From positions 3,973,501-4,037,500 of the forward strand of contig NC_008380.1 in the NCBI RefSeq assembly GCF_000009265.1: 64,000 nt of DNA, read 5' to 3'. The position numbers were made by a program, and so were the translations under genes. This DNA comes from Rhizobium johnstonii 3841 (GTDB taxonomy: Bacteria; Pseudomonadota; Alphaproteobacteria; Rhizobiales; Rhizobiaceae). Each line of letters starts with the position of its first letter. Position 1 is the first letter of the stretch. The notes below the pieces were generated by a model, which saw only the letters and a program-made list of their open reading frames with translations, was not told the origin of the DNA and did not search any database. This document shows positions 45,854 through 53,990 of the stretch, in pieces.

Positions 45854-47209
45854 TCAGGGGAGCTGAACGTTCTTGTAGGTCTGCTGGAAGCGACGCAGGA
45901 GCGTATTGCCGCGTTCGGCAGCACTGTCGAGCGAAGCCTGGACATCGGCATTGTTGACGAAGATTGCCTGCAGACCATTGGCGATTTCGGTGCGGACCTG
46001 CAGCAGGCCACCGAGGCGGATGCCCTGCGGAGCCGCGTCGCCAGCCGGCGAAGCGGTCAGGCTCTGAATGGCGAGTTCGCGGCCGGCATAAGGCGCCTTG
46101 CCGTAGAAACCCTGCTTATTCAGATATTCGAAACCGGAGTTGCGAACCGGGATGTAGCCGGTAACGGTCGACCAGGTAAGAGCTTCTTCCGGCTTTGCGA
46201 TGAAGTTAAAGAACGCGGCAGCAGCCTTGTATTCGGCGTCGGAGTGACCCTGCAGAACCCAGAGCGAAGCGCCGCCGACATAAGAGCTGTGACGGGTTGC
46301 GTCGCCGTAGGTCGGGAGCATGGCAACGTCCCAGTTCATGCCTTGCTTGGCGGTGCGGCCAACGTTGCCGTGGTCGCCGACGGAGGTCAGGATGACCTGG
46401 CAATCGCCAGCGGCAAAGGCTTCGACGAAGGTCTGGCCGACAGCCTTGTTCTTGATAACGACCAGCTTGTCGTCGTACCAGGACTTGAGGTCCTTGATGT
46501 AGCTGACGAGAAGCGGGTTCTTGTTGAACACCAGCTCGGCGTCGAGACCTTCAAAGCCGTTCTTCTTCGTGGCGATCGCTTCGCCGTTGACGGCTTCGAA
46601 CTGCTCGATGTATTGCCAGACTTCGTTGTTGGAGATGTCAAAGCCGAGCGGGCAAGCATAGCCTGCATCCTTCAGAGCCTTGAGGTCCTCGCCTGCTTCC
46701 TTCCAGGTCGCCGGAGCATGATCCTTGCCGATCTTGGCGAAGGCGTCCTTGTTCCAATAGAGAAGAGCGGTCGAGGAGTTGAAGGGGAAGGAGTACATCT
46801 CGCCCTTCGATGTCGCGTAGTAGCCGGAGATACCGGAGAAGTAGTCCTTCCAGTCGACGGTGTAGCCCATGTCGGTCATCAGCTTGTTGGCCGGGTAGTA
46901 GGCGCCGGAGAGCATGATGTCGAGGGTGCCGGCGTCGGAGACCTGGGCGATGGTCGGCTGCTTGCCGGCGCGGAAGGCAGCAATGGTGTTCTGCAGGGAC
47001 GCGTCGTAGCTGCCCTGGCTGGTGCAGACGACTTCGTAGTCGGCCTGCGACTGGTTGAAGCGATCGCACTGCTCCTGGACACGCTTTGCGATGTCACCGG
47101 AATTGCCGAACCAGAAGTCAATCTTGGTCTTATCGGCGGCGGCAGCGGGACCAGCAAGAAACGCTGTAGCGAGAAGGGCGCCAACGGCGCCGAGAAGCTT
47201 GGCTTGCAT
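45854..47209 (-). CDS. ugpB: glycerol-3-phosphate-binding protein, UgpB type
   Basis: Periplasmic binding protein of 451 residues with a Sec signal peptide (MQAKLLGAVGALLATAFLAG, cut after AAA near 24). It aligns well in memory with E. coli UgpB: FPFNSSTALLYWNKDAFAKIG, WKEAGEDLKALKDAGYACPLG, GGASLWVLQGHSDAEYKAAA, TGYIPVRNSGFEYLNKQGFY, and RGNTLLRRFQ at the end. The presumed ligand is sn-glycerol-3-phosphate or glycerophosphodiesters, serving as phosphate and carbon source. The start at 47209 has GAGG upstream. It heads the four-gene transporter operon and a Pho-box-like repeat lies 73 bases upstream. Confidence 0.91.
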   Translation of the reverse strand: MQAKLLGAVGALLATAFLAGPAAAADKTKIDFWFGNSGDIAKRVQEQCDRFNQSQADYEVVCTSQGSYDASLQNTIAAFRAGKQPTIAQVSDAGTLDIMLSGAYYPANKLMTDMGYTVDWKDYFSGISGYYATSKGEMYSFPFNSSTALLYWNKDAFAKIGKDHAPATWKEAGEDLKALKDAGYACPLGFDISNNEVWQYIEQFEAVNGEAIATKKNGFEGLDAELVFNKNPLLVSYIKDLKSWYDDKLVVIKNKAVGQTFVEAFAAGDCQVILTSVGDHGNVGRTAKQGMNWDVAMLPTYGDATRHSSYVGGASLWVLQGHSDAEYKAAAAFFNFIAKPEEALTWSTVTGYIPVRNSGFEYLNKQGFYGKAPYAGRELAIQSLTASPAGDAAPQGIRLGGLLQVRTEIANGLQAIFVNNADVQASLDSAAERGNTLLRRFQQTYKNVQLP

Positions 47210-47281
47210 GAGAACCTCGAACGTAAAAGGACGCGCACTTTCAGCGCACGCCCTATTAGCTGGTTCAAATTGCCGCCGCCA

Positions 47282-47299
47282 ATGAATATTACATGACAT
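47282..47299 (-). promoter_or_regulatory. candidate Pho box upstream of ugpB
   Basis: On the minus strand ATGTCAT, four bases, TATTCAT gives 10 of 14 matches to two CTGTCAT repeats, in the right orientation and 73 bases from the ugpB start. A better-spaced but oppositely oriented pair (TTGTCAC-AAAA-CAGTCAT) lies at 47318-47335. Confidence 0.35.
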
Positions 47300-47531
47300 G
47301 AAATGTTCCAATTCTAGTTGTCACAAAACAGTCATACAATCATTATTCGTAACATTTCGAGAAATATTTAGAGGAACTTAGCAGGACTCTCAAATGTATT
47401 TGAAATACTATATACTTACATTAAAATAAACACAATTTTAGAAGGCGTTTAATGTTTAATTATATTGGAAAGAAGCGCCTTTATTCGTGCGTCCAGCTGG
47501 AATGAAACTTGCAAAAACAGCCGCATTTTGC

Positions 47532-47551
47532 CGTTGCACTGCTGTGCAACG
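47532..47551 (-). terminator. hairpin after the ROK gene
   Basis: CGTTGCAC-TGCT-GTGCAACG is a perfect 8-bp stem, 19 bases downstream of the ROK stop codon on its strand; GGCTGTTTTTGC follows about 10 bases later. Likely intrinsic terminator. Confidence 0.5.
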
Positions 47552-47570
47552 CTCGGTTTCAGCCTCAAAA

Positions 47571-48776
47571 TCAAAGGGAATCCTTCAAAATTGCAGCAAA
47601 ACGCGGGTCGAACGCACGGCTGATCGGTCCCGCGGCAGCCCCGAGCGCCACAGACCAGGGATCGGCCATGCCGGGCTGCAGGCGCGGCAGCGTCCGGCCA
47701 CGGCGTTCGGCGATCGAAGGCAGCAACGGGCCGATTGCCGCAATCAACCTGTTCACCAGCGCTTCCGGCGCGCTGCCGCAGAGGATCACGGTCTGCGGAT
47801 CGAACAGTGTCTCGATGAGATGGATGCTCCAGCGCAGGTCCACAGCGGCCGCCTCGACCCAGGCGTCGATGCTTTGATCGCCCCTCAAGGCAAGGTCGTT
47901 GATCCGTGCATAAAGGCCGGGATCGGCGGGATCGACCGACAGATGCTGATAGAGCGAGGCGAGCGAGGCGCGATGTTCGAGCGGCGTCGATTTGCCGTCG
48001 GCAAACAGCAGCGCCATGCCGATCTCGCCGGCATTGCCGTTGGTGCCACGATAGAGCTCGCCGTTCAGAATGAGGCCGGCGCCGATGCCATAGCCGACGA
48101 AGAGGCAGACGGCATGGTCGATGCCGTGGGCGGCTCCCACCATGCGCTCGGCGGTCGCTGCCGCCGCCGCATCGTTCTGCAGGCCGACATCGAGCCCGGT
48201 GCCGGCGGTCAGCGTTTCCAACAACGGAAATTTTTGCCAGGCCTCCATCATCCACGGATCGTCGCCGCTGCCGGCAACCCCGAAAGGCCCGGGCATCGCG
48301 GCGCCGAGGCCGACCAGCCGCTTTTCCGACTGCTGGACGATCCCGGCAAGCTTTGAGCGTATGCCGGCGACGAGATCGAGGATGACCTTCGTCCCGTTCG
48401 ACGGACCTCCGGGTGGCAGGCCGGCCTCATCACGCACGAGAACGCTGCCGACGAGATCGACGGCGACCGCCCGCGTCACATGCCGGTCGATCTGCAGGCC
48501 GATTGCAAAGGCCCCTTCGGGCACTAGGCCGTAGGGTGTCGACGGCTGCCCCCTGCCCCTCCTCACCGCCTCTTGCGAACTGACGAGACCATCGCGCTCG
48601 AGTTCCTCGATGATATTGGACACCGTCTGCTTGGTCAGCCTCGTCGCCCGCGCCAGATCAGCGCGTGAAAGCGCACCGTTGATCCTGAGGGCATCGATCA
48701 TCACGCGCCGGTTATGCGCGCTGGTGCCTTCGTGATTGGTGCCGCTCTTGGCCCTGATCGGGCGGCTGTCATTCAT
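47571..48776 (-). CDS. ROK-family transcriptional regulator
   Basis: Repressor of 401 residues. An N-terminal winged helix (RVMIDALRINGALSRADLARATRLTKQTVSNIIEELERDGLV) precedes a ROK sugar-kinase-like domain (VGYGIGAGLILNGELYRGTNGNAGEIG). The zinc-binding CxCGxxGC motif expected shortly after that signature is missing; the sequence goes on as MALLFADGKSTPLEHRASL. The ATG at 48776 is favoured by GAGGG at 8 bases; a TTG two codons upstream is possible. It is divergent from the sugar ABC operon, with a perfect palindrome in between. Confidence 0.91.
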   Translation of the reverse strand: MNDSRPIRAKSGTNHEGTSAHNRRVMIDALRINGALSRADLARATRLTKQTVSNIIEELERDGLVSSQEAVRRGRGQPSTPYGLVPEGAFAIGLQIDRHVTRAVAVDLVGSVLVRDEAGLPPGGPSNGTKVILDLVAGIRSKLAGIVQQSEKRLVGLGAAMPGPFGVAGSGDDPWMMEAWQKFPLLETLTAGTGLDVGLQNDAAAAATAERMVGAAHGIDHAVCLFVGYGIGAGLILNGELYRGTNGNAGEIGMALLFADGKSTPLEHRASLASLYQHLSVDPADPGLYARINDLALRGDQSIDAWVEAAAVDLRWSIHLIETLFDPQTVILCGSAPEALVNRLIAAIGPLLPSIAERRGRTLPRLQPGMADPWSVALGAAAGPISRAFDPRFAAILKDSL

Positions 48777-48815
48777 GTGCAATTCCCTCTTGACTCCAAT
48801 AGAATGTTGAAGAAG

Positions 48816-48842
48816 TAATAAGTCAAGACACTTGACTTATTA
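48816..48842. promoter_or_regulatory. ROK regulator operator (27-bp perfect palindrome)
   Basis: TAATAAGTCAAG-ACA-CTTGACTTATTA has 12-bp arms without a mismatch. It lies 40 bases upstream of the ROK start and 158 bases before the binding-protein gene, ideal for joint control. NagC/Mlc-type operators are also long A/T-ended palindromes. Confidence 0.75.
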
Positions 48843-48999
48843 AGGAACCGGAGAGTTCCAGGGAACGCAGGAGCCGGGCAACGGCTCCGACGACGCTCCG
48901 AGGCGACGAACCGGCACGCTTTCCGCGCGTGCCTTCTCGAACACCGATGGCGGAGGACCGCCCTCGGCAATGCGTAAATGTCAAAAACTGGAGGCTGTA

Positions 49000-50238
49000 A
49001 TGCTGAAATCCTTTAACAAGACGCTTCTGGGTGCGGCCTTGATCGGCGCATCCCTTGCGCCGCACGCTTTCGCCGAAACGACGCTGAACGCGCTTTTCAT
49101 GGCCCAGGCCGCCTATAGCGAGGCCGATGCGCGCGCCATGACCGACGCCTTCGCCAAGGCGAACCCCGATATCAAGGTCAATCTCGAATTCGTTCCCTAT
49201 GAAGGCCTGCACGACAAGACGGTGCTGGCGCAGGGTTCCGGCGGCGGCTACGACGTCGTCCTCTTCGACGTCATCTGGCCGGCCGAATACGCCACCAACA
49301 AGGTGCTGGTCGACGTCTCCTCGCGCGTCACCGACGAGATGAAGAAGGGCGTGCTGCCGGGTGCCTGGACCACCGTGCAATATGACGGCAAATATTACGG
49401 CATGCCGTGGATCCTCGACACCAAATATCTGTTCTATAACAAGGAAATCCTCGAAAAGGCCGGCATCAAGGTTCCGCCTAAGACCTGGGACGAGCTGACC
49501 GAGCAGGCAAAGACGATCAAGGACAAGGGCCTGCTCGCCACCCCGATCGCCTGGAGCTGGTCGCAGGCCGAAGCCGCGATCTGCGATTACACCACGCTCG
49601 TCAGCGCCTATGGCGGCGATTTCCTGAAAGACGGCAAGCCGGCCTTCCAGACCGGCGGCGGCCTCGATGCGTTGAAATACATGGTTTCCAGCTATTCCTC
49701 GGGCCTCACCAATCCGAACTCCAAGGAATTCCTGGAAGAGGACGTCCGCAAGGTCTTCGAAAACGGCGATGCCGCCTTCGCGCTGAACTGGACCTACATG
49801 TACAACATGGCCAACAATCCGGAGGACAGCAAGGTCGCAGGCAAGGTCGGCGTCGTGCCGGCGCCGGGTATTGCCGGGAAGAGCGAGGCTTCGGCCGTCA
49901 ACGGCTCGATGGGCCTCGGCATCACCTCGGCCAGCCAGCATCCTGATGAAGCCTGGAAATACATTACCTTCATGACCTCGCAGGCGACGCAGAATGCCTA
50001 TGCCAAGCTCAGCCTGCCGATCTGGGCCTCCTCCTATGAGGACCCAGCGGTCACCAAGGGCCAGGAAGAGCTGATCTCCGCCGCCAAGATCGGCTTGGCC
50101 GCCATGTATCCGCGTCCGACGACGCCGAAATATCAGGAGCTCTCGACCGCGCTGCAGCAGGCGATCCAGGAATCGCTGCTCGGCCAGTCCTCTCCCGAAG
50201 ACGCGCTGAAGTCGGCCGCCGACAATAGCGGCCTCTGA
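49000..50238 (+). CDS. sugar ABC transporter substrate-binding protein (CUT1)
   Basis: Periplasmic sugar-binding protein of 412 residues. Sec signal peptide MLKSFNKTLLGAALIGASLA with cleavage after AFA (about 25). The MalE-like core has DVVLFDVIWPAEYATNKVLVD, WILDTKYLFYNKEILEKAG and SAVNGSMGLGITSASQHPDEAWKYI. The ATG at 49000 follows CTGGAGG. It is the first gene of a six-gene operon and divergent from the ROK gene. The ligand is inferred to be the sugar processed by the SIS and PfkB enzymes encoded downstream. Confidence 0.93.
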   Translation: MLKSFNKTLLGAALIGASLAPHAFAETTLNALFMAQAAYSEADARAMTDAFAKANPDIKVNLEFVPYEGLHDKTVLAQGSGGGYDVVLFDVIWPAEYATNKVLVDVSSRVTDEMKKGVLPGAWTTVQYDGKYYGMPWILDTKYLFYNKEILEKAGIKVPPKTWDELTEQAKTIKDKGLLATPIAWSWSQAEAAICDYTTLVSAYGGDFLKDGKPAFQTGGGLDALKYMVSSYSSGLTNPNSKEFLEEDVRKVFENGDAAFALNWTYMYNMANNPEDSKVAGKVGVVPAPGIAGKSEASAVNGSMGLGITSASQHPDEAWKYITFMTSQATQNAYAKLSLPIWASSYEDPAVTKGQEELISAAKIGLAAMYPRPTTPKYQELSTALQQAIQESLLGQSSPEDALKSAADNSGL

Positions 50239-50311
50239 TCAAGCATGAAGACCCGGGCGGCGTCTGCCGTCGCCCGGTCTCCTAAACCTATAATGAAGAA
50301 GGGTCGCCTTG

Positions 50312-51196
50312 ATGTCGGGCACTTGGCTGACAACCCGCGCGTGGCTTTTGATGCTGCCGCTTCTCGTGGTCATGATATCAGTCATCGGCTGGCCTCTGAT
50401 CGATACCGTCGGCCTCTCCTTCACCGATGCCAAGCTCGTCGGCACGGAAGGAAACTTCGTCGGCATCGACAATTACGCGAAGATGATCTCCGGCTCGAAT
50501 TTCCAGCGCACGCTTGTTACCACCGCATGGTTCGCGATCGTCTCGGTCGCCGCCGAAATGGTGATCGGCGTTCTGGCAGCCCTGCTGCTGAACCAGCAGT
50601 TTCGCGGCCGCACCGCGCTTCGCGCCCTGATGATCCTGCCCTGGGCGCTGCCGACCGTCGTCAACGCCACGCTCTGGCGGCTGATCTACAATCCGGAATA
50701 CGGCGCACTGAACGCCGCGCTGACCCAACTCGGCCTGCTGGAGGCCTACCGCTCCTGGCTCGGCGAACCGGGCACGGCGCTGGCGGCCCTCATCGTCGCC
50801 GATTGCTGGAAGAATTTCCCGCTGGTGGCGCTGATCGCGCTGGCCGCACTCCAGGCCGTGCCGCGCGACATCACCGCCGCCTCGCTGGTCGACGGCGCCG
50901 GCGCTTTCGCCCGCTTCCGCTTTGTCATCCTGCCCTATCTCGCCGGTCCATTGATGGTGGCCCTGGTGCTGCGCACGATCGAGGCCTTCAAGGTGTTCGA
51001 CATCATCTGGGTCATGACCCGCGGCGGCCCGGCCAACAGCACGCGCACGCTGTCGATCCTCGTCTATCAGGAAGCCTTCTCCTTCCAGCGGGCGGGCTCC
51101 GGCGCCTCGCTGGCTTTGATCGTCACGCTGCTGGTGACGCTGCTTGCTGCCGGCTACGCCGCTCTGGTGCGCAAGACGGCGGGGAGTGCGGCCTGA
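50312..51196 (+). CDS. sugar ABC transporter permease 1 (CUT1)
   Basis: Six-helix MalF-type permease of 294 residues, starting MSGTWLTTRAWLLMLPLLVVM, with the EAA loop TAASLVDGAGAFARFRFVILPYLAGP. A TTG codon directly before the ATG is an alternative start; the ribosome site is AAGAAGGG. The stop overlaps the next gene's start by one base (TGATG), indicating coupled translation in the operon. Confidence 0.93.
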   Translation: MSGTWLTTRAWLLMLPLLVVMISVIGWPLIDTVGLSFTDAKLVGTEGNFVGIDNYAKMISGSNFQRTLVTTAWFAIVSVAAEMVIGVLAALLLNQQFRGRTALRALMILPWALPTVVNATLWRLIYNPEYGALNAALTQLGLLEAYRSWLGEPGTALAALIVADCWKNFPLVALIALAALQAVPRDITAASLVDGAGAFARFRFVILPYLAGPLMVALVLRTIEAFKVFDIIWVMTRGGPANSTRTLSILVYQEAFSFQRAGSGASLALIVTLLVTLLAAGYAALVRKTAGSAA

Positions 51197-52041
51197 TGGA
51201 ACGCCAAAGCCCGCTTTTTTCCGCCTTCATATATGTCTGCGCGCTGCTGCTTGCCGCCGTCATCCTGGCGCCGATCCTGTGGCTGTTCATCATGAGCATC
51301 TCGCCGGCCGCCGACCTTGCGGCAAAGCCGCTGCGCTGGTGGCCGCAGACGGCAGATTTCTCGCGCTACGGCGTGCTGCTCTCGACGCTCGAAAACAGCG
51401 CCGGCGCCGCCTTCACCTCGTCGCTGCGCAACAGCATCGAAGTGGCGGGCATGGCGACGATCGCCGCTATTGCGCTGGCTATTCCGGCCGGCTGGGCCGT
51501 GTCGCGCGCGCCTTCGGTCGGCTGGTCGCTGTCGATGGTGATCGCCACCTACATGCTGCCGCCGGTGGCGCTCGCCGTGCCGCTCTATATGGGGCTTTCC
51601 CATCTCGGCATGCTGAACAACGTCTTCGGCCTCGCGCTCGTCTATCTCACCATCCTTGCGCCCTTCACCACCTGGCTGATGAAATCGGGTTTCGATTCCA
51701 TCCCGCGCGAAATCGAATCCGCCGCGATGATCGACGGCGCCGGCCTGTTCCAGACGCTCAGGATCATCACGCTGCCGCTGGCAGCCCCCGTGGTGGCGAC
51801 GTCAAGCCTCTTTGCCTTCCTGCTTGCCTGGGATGAATTCTTCTATGCGCTGCTCTTCACCTCGGACCAGCGCGCCAAGACGCTGACCGTCGCCATTGCC
51901 GATCTCGCCGGCGGCCGCGTTTCCGATTACGGACTGATCGCGACGGCAGGCGTGCTCGCCGCCCTGCCGCCTGTGCTGATCGGTCTCGTCATGCAACGCG
52001 CCCTGATTTCGGGGCTCACCAGCGGCGGCGTCAAGGGATGA
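51196..52041 (+). CDS. sugar ABC transporter permease 2 (CUT1)
   Basis: MalG-type permease of 281 residues beginning MERQSPLFSAFIYVCALLLAA, with EAA loop ESAAMIDGAGLFQTLRIITLPLAAP. The start ATG is at 51196, inside the overlap with permease 1; the longer open frame from 50245 is antisense-like noise in front of it. Its stop overlaps the SIS gene start (ATGA). It works with permease 1, the ATPase at 53987 and the binding protein at 49000. Confidence 0.94.
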   Translation: MERQSPLFSAFIYVCALLLAAVILAPILWLFIMSISPAADLAAKPLRWWPQTADFSRYGVLLSTLENSAGAAFTSSLRNSIEVAGMATIAAIALAIPAGWAVSRAPSVGWSLSMVIATYMLPPVALAVPLYMGLSHLGMLNNVFGLALVYLTILAPFTTWLMKSGFDSIPREIESAAMIDGAGLFQTLRIITLPLAAPVVATSSLFAFLLAWDEFFYALLFTSDQRAKTLTVAIADLAGGRVSDYGLIATAGVLAALPPVLIGLVMQRALISGLTSGGVKG

Positions 52042-53060
52042 ACATGACATCAAAAAGACCCCGGCCGGCCGGACTTGCCGCGATCGATCGCGAAATGGCG
52101 CGCCAGCATGCCGATGCGATCGCCTCCTACGAAGCTGCCCAGCCGATGGCAGCCAAGGCCGCCGCCTCGCTGAAAAAGACCGGCAGGCTGCTGCTCATCG
52201 GCATGGGAGGCTCGCATGCCGTCAACCGCGCCGTCGAGCCGCTCTACCGGACGCTCGGCATCGATGCCGTCGCCTTGCCGCTGTCAGAACAGCTCGGCCA
52301 GCCGCTGCCGATCGCCGGCAGGACGATCTTCGTCACCTCACAATCCGGCGAAAGCGCCGAGGTCGTGCGTTGGTTCAACGAGACCGGCGGCACGAAGGAG
52401 ACTTTCGGCCTGACACTCGAAGGCAATTCCTTCCTCGCAAGAACCGCTCCGTCGCTGGTGGGCAGCGGCGGCACCGAGCTTGCCTTCGCCGCGACCCGCA
52501 GCCTGACGGTGACCTTCGCCCTGCATCTGGCGATCCTTTCCGCCCTCGGCGAAGATCCTGACACCGCACTTGCCGCCCTCAAGGCGCCGGAAGATCATGA
52601 CATCGCCGCCGCTCTCTCGGCGCTCGAAAACGTCGCGACCGTCGTCACGTCGGGCCGCCGGCTGCAGGGTATCGCCGAGGCACTCGCGCTCGGATTGACA
52701 GAGCTGTCGCGCCGTCCCTGCTTCTCGCTCGAAGGCGGCCAGCTGCGCCACGGTCCGATGGAAATGCTGGGGCCGGAAATCGGCGTCGTGCTGTTCCGCG
52801 GCATGGACGAAACCGCCGACCTGGTGACGGCAATGGCGACATCCGCCGTCGAGACCGGCGCCCCGGTCATCCTGTTCGACGCATCCGGGCAAGCGCCGGT
52901 CGCCGGCGCGGTGACGATCCGTTTTGCGCCTGCAACCGGTCTTGCCGCGATCTTCGCCATGCTGCCGGTCGCCCAGCGGCTGATGATCGCCTTTGCCGAT
53001 GCTCGCGTGGAGAATGCCGGAACGCCGGTTCGATCCACCAAAATCACCCGGAGCGAATGA
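52038..53060 (+). CDS. SIS-domain sugar isomerase/deglycase
   Basis: 340-residue protein with two sugar-isomerase (SIS) domains, as in AgaS, GlmS C-half or FrlB. The first domain has GMGGSHAVNRA and SQSGESAEVV (101-110, phosphosugar-binding serines); the second has SLEGGQLRHGPMEMLGPEIG (about 230-250), the RHGP signature found in GlmS and FrlB. It would deaminate, deglycate or isomerise an amino-sugar or Amadori-type phosphate. It is coupled to permease 2 by ATGA and is followed directly by a PfkB kinase, so kinase plus SIS enzyme is the operon's catabolic core. Confidence 0.88.
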   Translation: MNMTSKRPRPAGLAAIDREMARQHADAIASYEAAQPMAAKAAASLKKTGRLLLIGMGGSHAVNRAVEPLYRTLGIDAVALPLSEQLGQPLPIAGRTIFVTSQSGESAEVVRWFNETGGTKETFGLTLEGNSFLARTAPSLVGSGGTELAFAATRSLTVTFALHLAILSALGEDPDTALAALKAPEDHDIAAALSALENVATVVTSGRRLQGIAEALALGLTELSRRPCFSLEGGQLRHGPMEMLGPEIGVVLFRGMDETADLVTAMATSAVETGAPVILFDASGQAPVAGAVTIRFAPATGLAAIFAMLPVAQRLMIAFADARVENAGTPVRSTKITRSE

Positions 53061-53990
53061 ATGCGGCCGCTTGCAGTCATCGGCAACGTCAATGTCGACC
53101 TGATCCTTGGCCCGGCCGCCCCCTGGCCAAAGGCCGGGACGGAAATCATCGTCGACCATGACGAGTTGCGCGTCGGCGGAGCCGCCGGCAACAGCGCGCT
53201 CGCCTGGCAAGCGCTCGGCGTCGAATTCGAGATCGCCGCCAATATCGGCAGTGATCAGTTCGGCCGCTGGCTGAGCGAAGCCTTCGGCCACCGTTCCGAC
53301 AAGTGGCCGGTACGTCCTGAGAAAACGACGCTCTCCGTCGGCATCACCCATCCGGACGGCGAGCGCACCTTCTTCACGACGAGGGGCCACCTGCCGCGTT
53401 TCAGCCTGGCAGACGTCTTCGCCGTCATCGAGGGCGCAAGACTGCAGGGCGGCTACGCGCTTCTCTGCGGCTCGTTCCTGACCGACGATCTGACAGAAGA
53501 ATACGGCAAGCTCTTCGGCTGGGCCGACAGCCATGGCATCACCGTCGCGCTCGATACCGGCTGGCCGCTCGACGGCTGGACCGACGAGAATTGTGCAGCG
53601 ACACGCGCCTGGCTCTCCCGCAGCGGTGTCGCGCTGCTGAACGAGGTCGAATCGACGACGCTTGCCGGCATCGCCGATCCGATCGAGGCCGCGCGTCACA
53701 TGAGGTCGCATATGCCGGCGGGTGCGATTGTCGTCGTCAAACGCGGCCCGGACGGCGCTCTCGCGATCGGGCCGGACGGCAGCTTGGTTTCGGTGGCAGC
53801 GCCCGTTGTCGAAGTCGTCGATACGATCGGCGCCGGCGATGTCTTCAACGCCGCCTTTCTCGCCGCGCTCGCAAGCGGTGAGCCGCTGGTTTCCTGCCTG
53901 ATGGCGGGAACCGAGGTTGCCTCGCGCGCCATATCGACTCTTCCCCGCAACTATGGCGGCCCGACATCTCTTCAGGAGCCCGTGCGATGA
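53061..53990 (+). CDS. PfkB-family carbohydrate kinase
   Basis: Ribokinase-type sugar kinase, 309 residues, phosphorylating the imported sugar at the expense of ATP. It starts MRPLAVIGNVNVDLILGPA, has the first signature GGAAGNSALAWQALG and the second DTIGAGDVFNAAF near residue 254, whose Asp is the catalytic base. It begins on the base after the SIS stop and overlaps the ATPase gene by 4 bases. Relatives include fructoselysine 6-kinase (FrlD) and adenosine or sugar kinases; specificity is not evident. Confidence 0.91.
   Translation: MRPLAVIGNVNVDLILGPAAPWPKAGTEIIVDHDELRVGGAAGNSALAWQALGVEFEIAANIGSDQFGRWLSEAFGHRSDKWPVRPEKTTLSVGITHPDGERTFFTTRGHLPRFSLADVFAVIEGARLQGGYALLCGSFLTDDLTEEYGKLFGWADSHGITVALDTGWPLDGWTDENCAATRAWLSRSGVALLNEVESTTLAGIADPIEAARHMRSHMPAGAIVVVKRGPDGALAIGPDGSLVSVAAPVVEVVDTIGAGDVFNAAFLAALASGEPLVSCLMAGTEVASRAISTLPRNYGGPTSLQEPVR

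Larger units (their letters stand above)
47210..47570. other. intergenic region between ugpB and the ROK gene
   Basis: About 360 AT-rich bases. It contains the ugpB promoter side with a Pho-box-like sequence, a long A/T stretch (about 47340-47470) and, near the ROK end, a terminator-like hairpin. No gene is visible. Confidence 0.6.

Noticed and set aside
50245-51195. N-terminal extension of permease 2
   Set aside because: The open frame extends 317 codons upstream, but that part is out of frame over permease 1; the true start is at 51196 where the permease homology begins.
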